Positions 1-6,933 of a stretch of 14,120 bases of DNA are shown here, piece by piece. The notes beneath the pieces are model-generated. The model made no database searches. It was not told where the DNA came from and saw nothing but the letters and a program-made list of their open reading frames with translations. Position numbers and translations under genes: made by a program. Positions within the stretch are counted from its first letter, which is position 1. Every line of letters begins with the position of its first letter. The DNA lies in the NCBI GenBank assembly GCA_038249305.1, contig JBBRWI010000095.1:1-14120 (forward strand). Reading direction: 5' to 3'. Source of the stretch: Humitalea sp038249305 (GTDB taxonomy: Bacteria > Pseudomonadota > Alphaproteobacteria > Acetobacterales > Acetobacteraceae).

Positions 1-1
1 C

Positions 2-616
2 CGTTTCATGCTCGGCGACCCGGTCGGCATGCGGTTTTCGGTGCAGCAAGCGCTGGGCGCGATGCCCGCTGATGCCCACGGGCGGTCGTATCTGCGCGGG
101 TGCCTCGCCTTTGCACTCGGCGAGACGGGCGAGCGTTGGCGAGCGGAGTCCGAAGGGCGGCTAGAGCAATACCGGATCAGATGGAATCATCTGATCCATT
201 GTTTTGCTCTAGATTCAACGGCTTCTAGAGCACGAGATCGATCCACTTGGATCGATCGTGCTCTAGCCGTCGCCGAGGCGCCGGACGACCTATGGGGTGC
301 GCATGCCGTCGCTCATGTCATGGAGGAAGGCGGCCGCGCGCGCGATGGCCTCGCCTGGCTCGAGGGCGTAATGGGCGGCGTGACCGGAGCATCCTTGTTC
401 GTCCGTCATCCGTTTTGGCGCCGTGCGCTGTTCCACCTGCATCTCGGGGAGAGGGACGCGGCGCTACACCTCTACGACACCGAGGTCTGCCGGGAGCCGG
501 GTCCGGATTTCCGCGATCTCGCCAATGCCGCCTCGCTACTTTGGCGCCTGGACTCCCAAGGGGGGGAGGTTGGTGCAGCGCGATGGGACGAGCGTGCGCG
601 CATTGGCGCACCGTAA
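2..616 (+). CDS. Tetratricopeptide-repeat (TTC38-like) protein, 3' part, interrupted in frame by a palindromic repeat
   Basis: The frame is open to the left edge, so the 5' end lies outside the window; the ATG at 8 is probably internal. The visible part reads as a helical-repeat protein of the TTC38-like family: a stretch with GRSYLRGCLAFALGETGE, then APDDLWGAHAVAHVMEEGGR, then an aromatic- and His-rich stretch (HPFWRRALFHLHLGERDAA), and an end with DLANAASLLWRL. These segments follow the order I know for that family; its biochemical role is unsettled. Between the first two lies a foreign stretch of about 35 codons (161-265) encoded by a palindromic repeat that recurs at 7009. The frame is kept across it. 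The C-terminus after WRLDSQGG is short for the family and follows a run of seven G, so a late frameshift is possible. Family assignment is fairly firm; whether the protein is still functional is unknown. Confidence 0.7.
   Translation, partial: RFMLGDPVGMRFSVQQALGAMPADAHGRSYLRGCLAFALGETGERWRAESEGRLEQYRIRWNHLIHCFALDSTASRARDRSTWIDRALAVAEAPDDLWGAHAVAHVMEEGGRARDGLAWLEGVMGGVTGASLFVRHPFWRRALFHLHLGERDAALHLYDTEVCREPGPDFRDLANAASLLWRLDSQGGEVGAARWDERARIGAP
161..269. repeat. RIME-like double-palindrome repeat element, copy 1 (inside the TPR gene)
   Basis: The element matches 7009-7117 with 8 mismatches in 109 positions, and the last 60 or so bases are identical. It has two adjacent hairpins. Hairpin 1 has outer arms 161-169 and 204-212 (CTAGAGCAA/TTGCTCTAG) and an inner 10-bp stem 174-183/188-197 with loop GAAT. 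Hairpin 2 pairs 225-235 with 256-266 (11 bp), has a GA bulge at 236-237, then pairs 238-244 with 249-255 around loop ACTT. CTAG borders both hairpins. Size and layout resemble rhizobial RIME elements (about 108 bp, two palindromes), but I cannot confirm kinship. There is no coding capacity for its own mobility. In the host gene it adds 34 or 35 codons without shifting frame. Confidence 0.9.
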
Positions 617-677
617 CCTTCGGCACTGCTGCGCGACTGCTCCATTACAGAATTTCACCAAGACGCCCGACCACGGC

Positions 678-1123
678 GAGTTCGCGGCTGCAAGCTTCGC
701 GCGCGTCATTGCTGCTGGGGCGGCCCGCCTCGTCATCTGGGAGGCATTCGCGCGTCTCGTCGCGCCGGCCCGGATAGGCTTTCCCCTCGATGCGACCGGG
801 CTGATTGAAATGGCGATTGGTCTTACCGGCATGGCAGCCCAGGCGACGCATGTCGCTACCGGCCTCCTGTTCTTCTCGCTCGGTCATGTGCTGGTCGTCC
901 GGCCGCTCGCGGCGCGGGTCATGCCGGGGTTGCCGTGGCCGGTATTGGGGCGGCCTATGGGGTCGGGCTCTGGGTCCTCGCGATGTACGGCACGGCCAGC
1001 TTGCTTGGTGGCGCACCACTCTTCCTGGGCTTCGAGCCGGTCGCCTGGGCCTCATTGGTCGGCCACGTGGACCTGGGGCTTGGTATTGCCGGCGCGCTGG
1101 CTCTACTGCCCGGTGCCGCGTAG
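678..1123 (+). pseudogene. Small multi-pass membrane protein (DUF6789-like), frameshifted
   Basis: Two reading frames together give one coherent membrane protein. From 678 to about 935 one frame reads hydrophobic segments including LIEMAIGLTGMAAQ and THVATGLLFFSLGHVLVV. From about 935 to the TAG at 1121-1123 the next frame continues with GIGAAYGVGLWVLAMYG and EPVAWASLVGHVDLGLGIAG. The switch equals loss of one base (or gain of two) near 935-945. The spacing of helices and the W-A-S-L-V-G-H motif recall small alphaproteobacterial membrane proteins filed under DUF6789; that name is from memory and tentative. No ATG, GTG or TTG is visible at a sensible distance upstream, so the N-terminus may also be lost. 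Its stop overlaps the GTG start of the following gene, as in a translationally coupled pair. Confidence 0.5.
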
Positions 1124-1449
1124 TGAGGCGCCACCTGCTGGCGCTTGCCGCCACCTTCGCCTTTGTCATCCCCGCCTGGGCGGCTCTGGCCCAGCAGGGC
1201 GGGATGATAACGCGTTCGAGCCACCAAAATGTACGTACCACGCTGGACCGATTCGGCGCCACGGTGCGGGACGCAGGCTGGGTTGTCTTCACCAACGTCG
1301 ATCATGCCGCCGCCGCCCAGGCCGTCGACACGACGCTTCGCGCGCGCACCGTCGTGCTGTTCGGCAATCCCCAGGCCGGTACCCCAGCCTGCACGGCTTC
1401 GTCTGGATCGCCGTCGCGCTTCCGGGGTGCTCGGTGGGCGTCTGGCTGA
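1123..1449 (+). pseudogene. Truncated exported DUF302 protein
   Basis: A GTG at 1123 overlaps the stop of the preceding membrane-protein gene (TAGTG). It opens a Sec-type signal peptide (two Arg, hydrophobic core, then AWAALAQQ). The mature part follows the DUF302 pattern: VRTTLDRFGATVRDAGWVVF, then DHAAAAQAVDTTLR, then VVLFGNPQAGTP. After that GTP (about 1386) the sequence stops resembling the family. About 20 unrelated codons follow to the TGA at 1447-1449, so the second half of the DUF302 domain is missing. DUF302 proteins are small periplasmic or cytoplasmic proteins of unknown role. The break looks like a deletion or rearrangement rather than a single frameshift, because no other frame restores the family sequence. 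Domain identity is well supported, function unknown. Confidence 0.7.
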
Positions 1450-1955
1450 TGCCGAGAATTGGCTTCCTCCGCCCCGAGGTTTCGGCACACTGCCGGCGCA
1501 GCGCCACCAAAGCCTCGCGCGCGCCGTGGGCAAACAACAGCGGAGGCGCAACGCTGCCAATGGCGAAGACGGCCGTTGCCGTCGCGGCCACCAATGCCGC
1601 GCCCGCCTGCGCGGCGAGGGCGATCGCTATGCCAGCCAACCGACCAGCATCGCCACACCGGCGAGCAGCATCGGTGCATCGTCGCCGACGGAATGGTGAT
1701 CGTCGAGCATGCGCAGCGTTTCGGGCGCGGCGTGCTGATCTGCGACTTCTGACAATACCTGCCGGTCCTGAAGCGAAAGCGCGGCACGCTGCGCATTGGC
1801 GTGCCGCTCCGCGAATGAATGCGCGTCGCGACATGCAGCTCTTGGCGCGAGGATCTCTGAGCGCTGTGCGCAATAAGCGTGGCGTGCTCGCGATCCTTGG
1901 CATTCACCTCGCGGGACTGGTGATGCAGGTGCGGGAATGGTCGGTCGGCCTGTAA
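1400..1955 (-). pseudogene. Broken minus-strand reading frame with a helical part and hydrophobic segments (unidentified)
   Basis: Read on the minus strand, three frames join into a protein-like sequence. About 1953-1850 gives REVNAKDREHATLIAHSAQR. A second frame from about 1830 to 1629 gives AERHANAQRAALSLQDRQ, then DHHSVGDDAPMLLAGVAMLV, ending in a TAG. The third frame continues from there with LAGIAIALAAQAGAALVAAT and VFAIGSVAPPLLFAHG down to about 1400. The amphipathic first half with His pairs, followed by one or two hydrophobic segments, is more protein-like than the plus-strand readings here. I do not recognise the family. The early His-rich part faintly recalls DUF305-type proteins, but that is speculation. 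At least two frameshifts would be needed, so it is annotated as a probable decayed gene only. Confidence 0.25.
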
Positions 1956-2003
1956 CGATGCGCTTGGGCTATCGCACACAAAGTCACTGCAACCGCAAAC
2001 GAT

Positions 2004-2007
2004 GGAG
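2004..2007 (+). promoter_or_regulatory. Ribosome binding site (GGAG) fixing the start at 2014
   Basis: GGAG lies six bases before the ATG at 2014. It overlaps the in-frame upstream ATG at 2002, which has no comparable site, so 2014 is the better start. Starting at 2014 also places the two basic residues and hydrophobic core of the signal peptide at the usual distance from the N-terminus. Confidence 0.6.
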
Positions 2008-2013
2008 CACATC

Positions 2014-2331
2014 ATGATCCGCAGCATCACCCGCCTCGTCACCCTCGCCCTTGTCGGCGGCGTCCTTTTCTCCGGCGCCGCGCAGGCCCAGAGCTACCCA
2101 CGCGTCGTCGGCACCGGCGAAAACGCGAGCGTTGAATACGGGCCTGGCCCGGCAGCGAATCTCGTCGGCGGTGCGCTGAGCCGCGTGGTCGGCAGCGGCG
2201 AGAACACCTCGGTCGTGGCGACCGAGGTCCAGCACGTGCAGCGTCCCCGCGCGGGGCTTACCCCGATTATCGTCGAATCCGGCGAGAACCGAAGCGTCGT
2301 CTGGGTGCCGGGCGCCCGCGCAGCCTCCTGA
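2014..2331 (+). CDS. Small secreted protein with three G-E-N-x-S-V motifs
   Basis: The protein is 105 residues from the ATG at 2014. Residues 1-25 form a clear Sec signal peptide (MIRS..., core LVTLALVGGVLFSGA, cleavage near AQAQ-S). The mature protein of about 80 residues carries three copies of one motif: VVGTGENASV at 31-40, VVGSGENTSV at 58-67 and IVESGENRSV at 87-96. Copies are 27 and 29 residues apart, separated by variable linkers rich in Gly, Ala and Pro. There is no Cys and no catalytic pattern. A periplasmic or extracellular location is inferred from the signal peptide. I do not recognise the family. It stands alone between decayed genes, with no close partner. It is the only apparently intact gene between 616 and 4017, which suggests it is under selection. 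Confidence 0.75.
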   Translation: MIRSITRLVTLALVGGVLFSGAAQAQSYPRVVGTGENASVEYGPGPAANLVGGALSRVVGSGENTSVVATEVQHVQRPRAGLTPIIVESGENRSVVWVPGARAAS

Positions 2332-2692
2332 CCGTGGAACCTGTGCCCCCGGGCGCCGCGTCAAAGCGCTGCGGTGCCGGGGAGCAACCGCCAGTACCAG
2401 CGTGGAATGGTGCCAGGCGGAGAGGTGATTCTGCAGTCCTGCATAACCTTCATTGGCCGACAGGCGCGCGGCTCGCCGCGCGGCTCGGCCAGATGGTGCA
2501 TAGGTTGCGATGGCGCGTTCCGGCCGACGCCGGCTACGCCTGGAACAGCACGGCCTTCGTTGGCGAGGGGTACATCATGCTGCCAGCGCCGGATGGATCT
2601 GGCCGCATCGCCTCCTCACCGTGGCCGGAAATGGCGGCGCTTTCGGCGACAGAAGTGGCTGGCTTCTTCGGGACCAGCCTTGGCGGGCCTGT
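2332..2692. other. No recognisable gene
   Basis: Several frames are open here because of high GC, on both strands, but none has a ribosome site, domain motif or convincing composition. The plus-strand frame that opens at 2334 runs on to 2969 and contains fragments that look translated (for example near AGYAWNSTAFVGEGYIML), but I could not tie them to a family. Its stop TGA (2967-2969) overlaps an ATG at 2966, which may be chance. Confidence 0.4.
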
Positions 2693-2815
2693 GCCAACGC
2701 CCCGCTGCTGCCGTCGCTCGCCGTGTTCGGAGCGGCCGCGATCGCTTCGATCGCCGGCTTCGCCTTCGCGCCGATCAGCGCCGTCATGCTGGTTCATCTC
2801 GTCGATGATCCATGA
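2693..2815 (+). pseudogene. Possible TauE/SafE-type permease N-terminal fragment
   Basis: The frame reads LLPSLAVFGAAAIASIAG, then FAFAPISAVMLVHLVDDP, then a stop. This resembles the first two membrane helices and the loop of TauE/SafE-type (sulfite exporter family) permeases, which often begin with a small-residue helix, a G-F-A-F turn and a segment ending in H-L-x-D-D-P. A full permease is about 250 residues. Here only about 40 remain, with no clear start codon and no continuation in the other frames. The match is by eye and short, so this could be a chance hydrophobic stretch. Confidence 0.3.
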
Positions 2816-2965
2816 TCCTCATCGCCAGCATGTTTTCCGCGTCCTGTGCCAGCAGAATCCAGAGCTCGGCATGCGGACAGGTTTGGAAATCGCTGCCGAC
2901 CAGCTTCGCGCCACGGACGTGGTTAACCTCGCACGCAGCATCGGTACTTTCGGCCCGACAGGCGC

Positions 2966-3627
2966 ATGATGGATCGGCGGGCGCGGGCCCGTCCGCCGCG
3001 AAGATCCGCAGATCTTCATCCATCGATCGCCACGATCGATCCCAGTGGGCGCGCTCTGGCTGAGATTCGTCCGCTCCGCCCAAACAGACGCCCTTGGTGC
3101 CGGGCCAGGCGCTTCCCACTTCTCCGACCCAATGCTGGACCGCGGGAAAACGCCGCGATGGTTGCCGATGTATCTTGGCTTGGCGAGACCCTCACCCCTT
3201 GCCTGCAGCAAACGTTGCTGCGCGACCGAGCCAATGCGGCGTTACCGGGTCCGTGCCTCGTCGCGTAGGCAGAACTGGCACTCTGGGATTGGGCGATGAT
3301 CGAGGTGATCCGGCCGCTGCGCGTGGTGGACCTGCGTGGGACTGCACTGGCCCGCTCTCGCGTGCCCACCGACGTCGTGGGCGCCGCGGACCAGCACTTG
3401 GCGCGTTCCTGGGCCGCAGCAGTTCACCGGTACCCAACCGATTTCGATGGCCAGCCTTTCCTTCACGCTTCCGGACCGGCGACAACCTCACGCTCTTCCA
3501 TGACCGGGTTTGGGGAGGGGTTCAGGTCGCGGCACGACGGCGGGTGCTGGATAGCCCCGTTGAGCTCGGCCGGGCCTGCCACGCACTGGACCTCGGTATC
3601 ATCCGGGCAGCAGGCGATCCGGAGTAG
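2966..3627 (+). pseudogene. RES-domain protein (toxin-type), inactivated by one stop and frameshifts
   Basis: Pieces in three frames line up in order with a RES domain. The first is ADLHPSIATIDPSG (from about 3010), then ALWLRFVRSAQTD and ASHFSDP in the next frame (about 3048-3130). Back in the first frame comes LGETLTPCLQQTLLRDRANA with LPGPCLVA, then TAG at 3266-3268, then AELALWDWAMIEVIRPLRVV and ARSWAAAVHRYPTDFDG. Finally, after a shift near 3450-3470, PSRFRTGDNLTLFHDRV and LDSPVELGRACHALDLGIIR up to the TAG at 3625-3627. RES proteins of toxin-antitoxin pairs act on NAD+ using conserved Arg, Tyr and Ser residues, and other RES proteins are not toxins. An in-frame stop and at least two shifts make it a pseudogene. 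I found no convincing Xre/MbcA-type antitoxin upstream. Confidence 0.65.
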
Positions 3628-4016
3628 GCGTCGCAGCCAGCGAAGCCCGGGCTTTCGCCGAAGCGACCGATCGTGGCGTATCTCACCCGATGACTTCATC
3701 TAGCGCCGCCATGGCCTCGGCAAACCGCTATCGTCCTGCGACGTTGAGGGCCATCATGACACCGGCGATGGGCGCATACCCGCCCGATTTCACTGCATTG
3801 GGTCCTGCTATGTGCATCGCAGCAGAAGCCTGCTACGAAAACACATATGAAGACGACCACTCCGCCCTAACAATCTGATCCGCCGCGCCCTTTGTGGCGA
3901 GGGTGCTGGCTGGTCCTGAGCTTTGCTCGGGCGCGATTGCTCTTTTCGTTTTCTTTCCCCCGTACTGTTGCGCTGCCGTGCGCCCATTCGGCCACACGCG
4001 CCCCCGGAGTTCTTCC
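3628..4016. other. Intergenic region upstream of the SulP transporter
   Basis: No gene is supported. A 62-codon frame at 3690-3878 has no ribosome site and no recognisable motif. An AT-richer patch at about 3836-3850 and a pyrimidine-rich stretch at 3938-3965 could belong to the promoter and leader of the downstream transporter gene, but no clear -35/-10 pair can be assigned. Confidence 0.4.
4005..4009 (+). promoter_or_regulatory. Ribosome binding site (CGGAG) of the SulP gene
   Basis: CGGAG lies seven bases before the ATG at 4017. This decides the start: the open frame extends upstream to 3894, but that extension has no ribosome site and does not look like the N-terminus of a SulP protein, which normally begins with a short cytoplasmic segment before the first helix. 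Confidence 0.65.
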
Positions 4017-5498
4017 ATGTCCCTGGCCCGGCTGCGTGCCGAATGGTTTTCAAACATCCGTGCCGACATCCTGGCCGGAACCGTGGTCGCGCTCGCGCTG
4101 ATCCCGGAGGCTATCGCTTTCTCGATCATCGCGGGTGTCGATCCCAAGGTCGGCCTCTACGCCTCGTTCTGCATCGCCGTGGTGATCGCTTTCGTAGGCG
4201 GCAGGCCCGCGATGATCTCGGCCGCGACGGGTGCCATGGCGCTCGTCATGGTCACGCTGGTGCGCGACCATGGGCTGCAATACCTGATGGCGGCCAGCAT
4301 CCTTGCGGGCGTGCTGCAGCTGGCCGCGGCGGCCCTCCGACTCAACGTGCTGATGCGCTATGTCTCGCGCTCGGTGATGACTGGCTTCATCAATGCGCTG
4401 GCGATCCTGATCTTCCTGGCGCAGCTGCCCGAGCTGATAGGCGTAACCTGGATGACCTATGTGATGGTCGTGGCCGGGCTTGCCATCATCTACCTGCTGC
4501 CACTCCTGACGAAGGCGGTGCCTTCGCCGCTCGTCGCCATCGTCGTGCTGACCGCCATCGCCATCGCCTTCGGCATCGATGTCCGCACTGTGGGCAGCAT
4601 GGGCGAGCTGCCGGCCGACCTGCCCGCCTTCCTGCTGCCCGATGTCCCGCTGAACTGGGAGACGCTGCGGATCATCCTGCCGGTGTCCGCCACCCTCGCC
4701 GTGGTGGGGCTGCTGGAATCGCTGATGACTGCGCAGATCGTGGACGAGTTGACCGATACGCCGTCGAACAAGATGCGCGAGAGCTTCGGCCAGGGCATCG
4801 CCAACATCGTCTCCGGCTGCTTCGGTGGTATGGCGGGCTGCGCCATGATCGGTCAGTCGGTCATCAACGTGAAGTCGGGCGGCCGGGGCCGGCTCTCCAC
4901 GCTTTGGGCCGGGCTGTTCCTGCTCTTCCTGATCCTGGTGCTGGCGGATCTGGTTCGGCAGATCCCGATGGCGGCCCTGGTGGCTGTCATGATCATGGTG
5001 TCGATCGGCACCTTCTCTTGGAAGTCCATCGCCGACCTCAGGGTGCATCCGCGCGAGTCCAGCGTGGTTATGCTGGCGACCGTGGCGATGACCGTTGCAA
5101 CCCATGATCTGGCGCAGGGTGTGCTCGTCGGCGTGCTGTTCTCGGGCATCTTCTTCGCGCGCAAGGTGGCGCGGATTTTCGAGATCACCTCGGCCCTTTC
5201 GGCGGATGGCAGCACGCGCAACTATCGCGTGACGGGCCAGGTGTTCTTCGCCTCGGCGGAGGCCTTCGCCGAAGCTTTCGACCTGCGCGAAGCGGTGGAA
5301 CGGGTCGTCATCGACGTCTCCCGCGCGCATGTCTGGGACCTCACCGCGGTCGCGGCACTCGACCGCGTCGTGCTGAAGTTCCGGCGCGAGGGTACCGAGG
5401 TTGAAATCCTTGGGATGAACGAAGCGAGTGCCACGCTGGTGGACAGGCTCGCCACCCATCACAAACCAGGCGCTTCTGCCGGACCGGCGATGCATTGA
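4017..5498 (+). CDS. SulP/SLC26-family inorganic anion transporter with STAS domain
   Basis: The protein is 493 residues, a usual length for compact bacterial SulP proteins. It is an inner-membrane carrier for anions such as sulfate or bicarbonate; the substrate cannot be read from sequence. Residues 15-60 hold the conserved entry (DILAGTVVALALIPEAIAFS, then DPKVGLYASF), followed by PAMISAATGAMALV at 64-77. The other landmarks are GLLESLMTAQIVDELT at 231-246, the GCFGGMAGCAMIGQSVINVK stretch near 267-286 and a series of hydrophobic helices to about 390. A cytoplasmic STAS domain follows at about 402-480 (VIDVSRAHVWDLTAVAALDR). All hallmarks are intact. The gene is 14 bases upstream of a universal stress protein gene on the same strand, so they probably share a transcript. 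The pairing suggests regulation or a stress link for anion uptake, which is inference. Confidence 0.92.
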   Translation: MSLARLRAEWFSNIRADILAGTVVALALIPEAIAFSIIAGVDPKVGLYASFCIAVVIAFVGGRPAMISAATGAMALVMVTLVRDHGLQYLMAASILAGVLQLAAAALRLNVLMRYVSRSVMTGFINALAILIFLAQLPELIGVTWMTYVMVVAGLAIIYLLPLLTKAVPSPLVAIVVLTAIAIAFGIDVRTVGSMGELPADLPAFLLPDVPLNWETLRIILPVSATLAVVGLLESLMTAQIVDELTDTPSNKMRESFGQGIANIVSGCFGGMAGCAMIGQSVINVKSGGRGRLSTLWAGLFLLFLILVLADLVRQIPMAALVAVMIMVSIGTFSWKSIADLRVHPRESSVVMLATVAMTVATHDLAQGVLVGVLFSGIFFARKVARIFEITSALSADGSTRNYRVTGQVFFASAEAFAEAFDLREAVERVVIDVSRAHVWDLTAVAALDRVVLKFRREGTEVEILGMNEASATLVDRLATHHKPGASAGPAMH

Positions 5499-5512
5499 GG
5501 AAGGATAACGAC

Positions 5513-6367
5513 ATGGCGCAGATACTCGCCTGCACCGACGGCTCGATCTACGCCCAGAGTGTCCTGGACCACGCCGCTTGGGCCGCCGGACGCATCGGCG
5601 ACGCATCGGTGCGGGTGCTGCATGTGCTTGACCGCGCGCCGGCCCAAGGACCGGTCGACCGCAGCGGCGCGCTGGGTTTCGACACCTCCGAGGCCCTGCT
5701 GCGCGAACTGGCCGAACTGGACGAGGCGCGCGGCAAGCTGGCCCTCAAGCGCGGCCGCGCCATGCTGGAGGCAGCAGAGCAGAGGCTTCGCACAACCGGG
5801 GTCGCCAACGTTTCCGTTTTCCAACGGCATGGCTCGCTTGTCGATACGGTGCTTGAGTTCGAAACCGAAGCCGACCTGCTGGTCATCGGCAAGCGCGGCG
5901 AGGCCGCCGATTTCGCGGTCGGTCACCTTGGCGCAAATCTTGAGCGCGTGCTGCGTTCCAGCATCCGGCCCGTCCTGGTTGCGTCGCGCGCGTTCCAGCC
6001 GATCCGTCGCTTTGCAATCGCCTGCGACGGCAGCTCTTCCGCGAGGAAGATGGTCGAGCACGTGGCTGGGAGCGCCCTTCTCGATGGCGTGGAGTGTCAT
6101 CTGTTGACCGTCACGCCGACGGGCGAGGCAGATAGCGCGATCCTGGTCGGCCCGGCCGAAATTCTTCGACGTGGTGGCAAGGCCGCGATTTCCACCGTGC
6201 TGCAGGGCGAGACGGAGAAGGCCATCGCCGCACATGTGGTCAGCGCCGAGATCGACCTGCTGGTTATGGGCGCCTATGGGCATGGGCGGATCAGGACCAT
6301 GATCCTGGGCAGCACGACCACGGCGTTGCTGCAGAACTGCCGAAGCCCGGTGCTGGTGTTTCGTTGA
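5513..6367 (+). CDS. Tandem-domain universal stress protein (UspA family)
   Basis: The start is the ATG at 5513, with AGGA seven bases upstream; a TTG at 5495 is less likely. The 284 residues make two Usp domains: residues 1-158 (AQILACTDGSIYAQSVLDHA at the start, DLLVIGKRG near 121-129, RPVLVAS at 152-158) and residues 165-284 (FAIACDGSSSARKMVEHVAG; DLLVMGAYGHGRIRTMILGS). The second domain has the full nucleotide-binding pattern G-x2-G-x9-G-S (Gly253, Gly256, Gly266). In the first the same pattern is looser (G-K-R-G then ten residues before G-A), so ATP binding may be limited to the second domain. Usp proteins are cytoplasmic and raise survival under stress by mechanisms that vary. The gene follows a SulP transporter by 14 bases, and the two likely form one operon. 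Confidence 0.9.
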   Translation: MAQILACTDGSIYAQSVLDHAAWAAGRIGDASVRVLHVLDRAPAQGPVDRSGALGFDTSEALLRELAELDEARGKLALKRGRAMLEAAEQRLRTTGVANVSVFQRHGSLVDTVLEFETEADLLVIGKRGEAADFAVGHLGANLERVLRSSIRPVLVASRAFQPIRRFAIACDGSSSARKMVEHVAGSALLDGVECHLLTVTPTGEADSAILVGPAEILRRGGKAAISTVLQGETEKAIAAHVVSAEIDLLVMGAYGHGRIRTMILGSTTTALLQNCRSPVLVFR

Positions 6368-6547
6368 GCCAAGAACCGGCAGCTTCGCCAGGCCGCGCGT
6401 CCGCTGCGTGGGTTGGCCGCTTCGCCATGCCGCGATATTTCAGGCTGCGCCCGCCCTTGTGAGCACCGCGACGACGACGACGGCGGCAACACCTGCTGGC
6501 CGTTCGGGGATGCCGAAGCAGCTTGCAGGATTGGCCCGCGGATTGAT
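6368..6547. other. Short intergenic stretch between convergent genes
   Basis: It lies between the stop of the stress-protein gene and the remnant of a minus-strand gene. No coding signal or clear terminator hairpin with a T tract is visible. A run of GAC/GGC triplets (about 6467-6487) is simple-sequence-like. Confidence 0.35.
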
Positions 6548-6933
6548 TTAAAATAAACTGGCTCCAGCGGTCACGGGCACCCCAGGCCGCGCAGGGTGCC
6601 GGGGATCGGCGCGCAGAGCATCTTGCCAGCGATCTCCAGAACCGACTCTCCCGCCGCGACCGCTTCGCCGATGCGCCGCGAGATGCACACCACAGCGCTC
6701 TCGGGCGCATAGACCGCTCGCTCCCGCCCTACGCCGTCAATCGGGCACGGCTCACCGCGCAAGAGCAGCATCGGGCCGTTGGGGAGCACTTGGCCCAGTG
6801 CCTCCCAGCTCGTCTCGATGGCGATGTCGCAATTGACCCCTGCCACGAAGGCGACGCCGAGCCCGATGTTGAGCGGCGTCAGCCCACACCGGTCAGGCGG
6901 TGTTGGGTTTCGCACCCTGGGGTCGGGACTCAC
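6548..6933 (-). pseudogene. C-terminal remnant of a YqeB/EF2563-like molybdenum-hydroxylase accessory protein
   Basis: The minus strand reads PLNIGLGVAFVAGVNCDIAI followed by ETSWEALGQVL, then GPMLLLRGEPCPIDGVGRER, then a hammerhead-like end: ISRRIGEAVAAGESVLEIAG and APIPGTLRGL. This order (IGLG.GF.AG..C..V.ET, then G+V...G, then IG..V.AG..V..V.G..+.AP..G.LRGL) matches the C-terminal half of proteins named for selenium-dependent molybdenum hydroxylase systems (EF2563/YqeB). After LRGL the frame breaks. One base over, GVPVTAGASLF and a stop (6548-6550) continue the family pattern. The N-terminal half, with the dinucleotide-binding fold, is absent: the homology starts at about 6880, and a palindromic repeat lies beyond it at 7009. 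Family members number about 270 or more residues; about 130 remain. It is therefore almost certainly a nonfunctional remnant. Confidence 0.6.

Noticed and set aside
161..269. The double-hairpin repeats as transcription terminators or a CRISPR array
   Set aside because: Copy 1 is inside an open gene, neither copy is followed by a T tract, and there are only two distant copies with no spacers.
423..1955. A 510-codon plus-strand open frame
   Set aside because: It joins unrelated material: the antisense-like end of the TPR gene, part of the membrane protein before its frameshift, and plus-strand sequence opposite the decayed minus-strand frame. Only 678-935 of it looks coding.
2311..2357. Inverted repeat GGCGCCCG/CGGGCGCC after the secreted-protein gene, as a terminator
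   Set aside because: The 8-bp arms are 31 bases apart, the first arm lies inside the coding sequence and no T tract follows.
3022..3040. Palindrome ATCGATCG-CCA-CGATCGAT as an operator
   Set aside because: It lies inside the readable RES protein sequence (HPSIATID) and its bases are needed for those codons; a chance palindrome is more likely.
2784..3119. Minus-strand frame with a protein-like stretch ending in AENMLAMRIMDHR
   Set aside because: It looked plausible by eye but has no family I recognise, no ribosome site, and overlaps the RES remnant and its upstream region on the other strand.
4050..5606. A 518-codon minus-strand open frame
   Set aside because: It is the antisense of the SulP gene, rich in His, Gln, Asp and Arg, without domain motifs; the plus-strand product is unmistakable.
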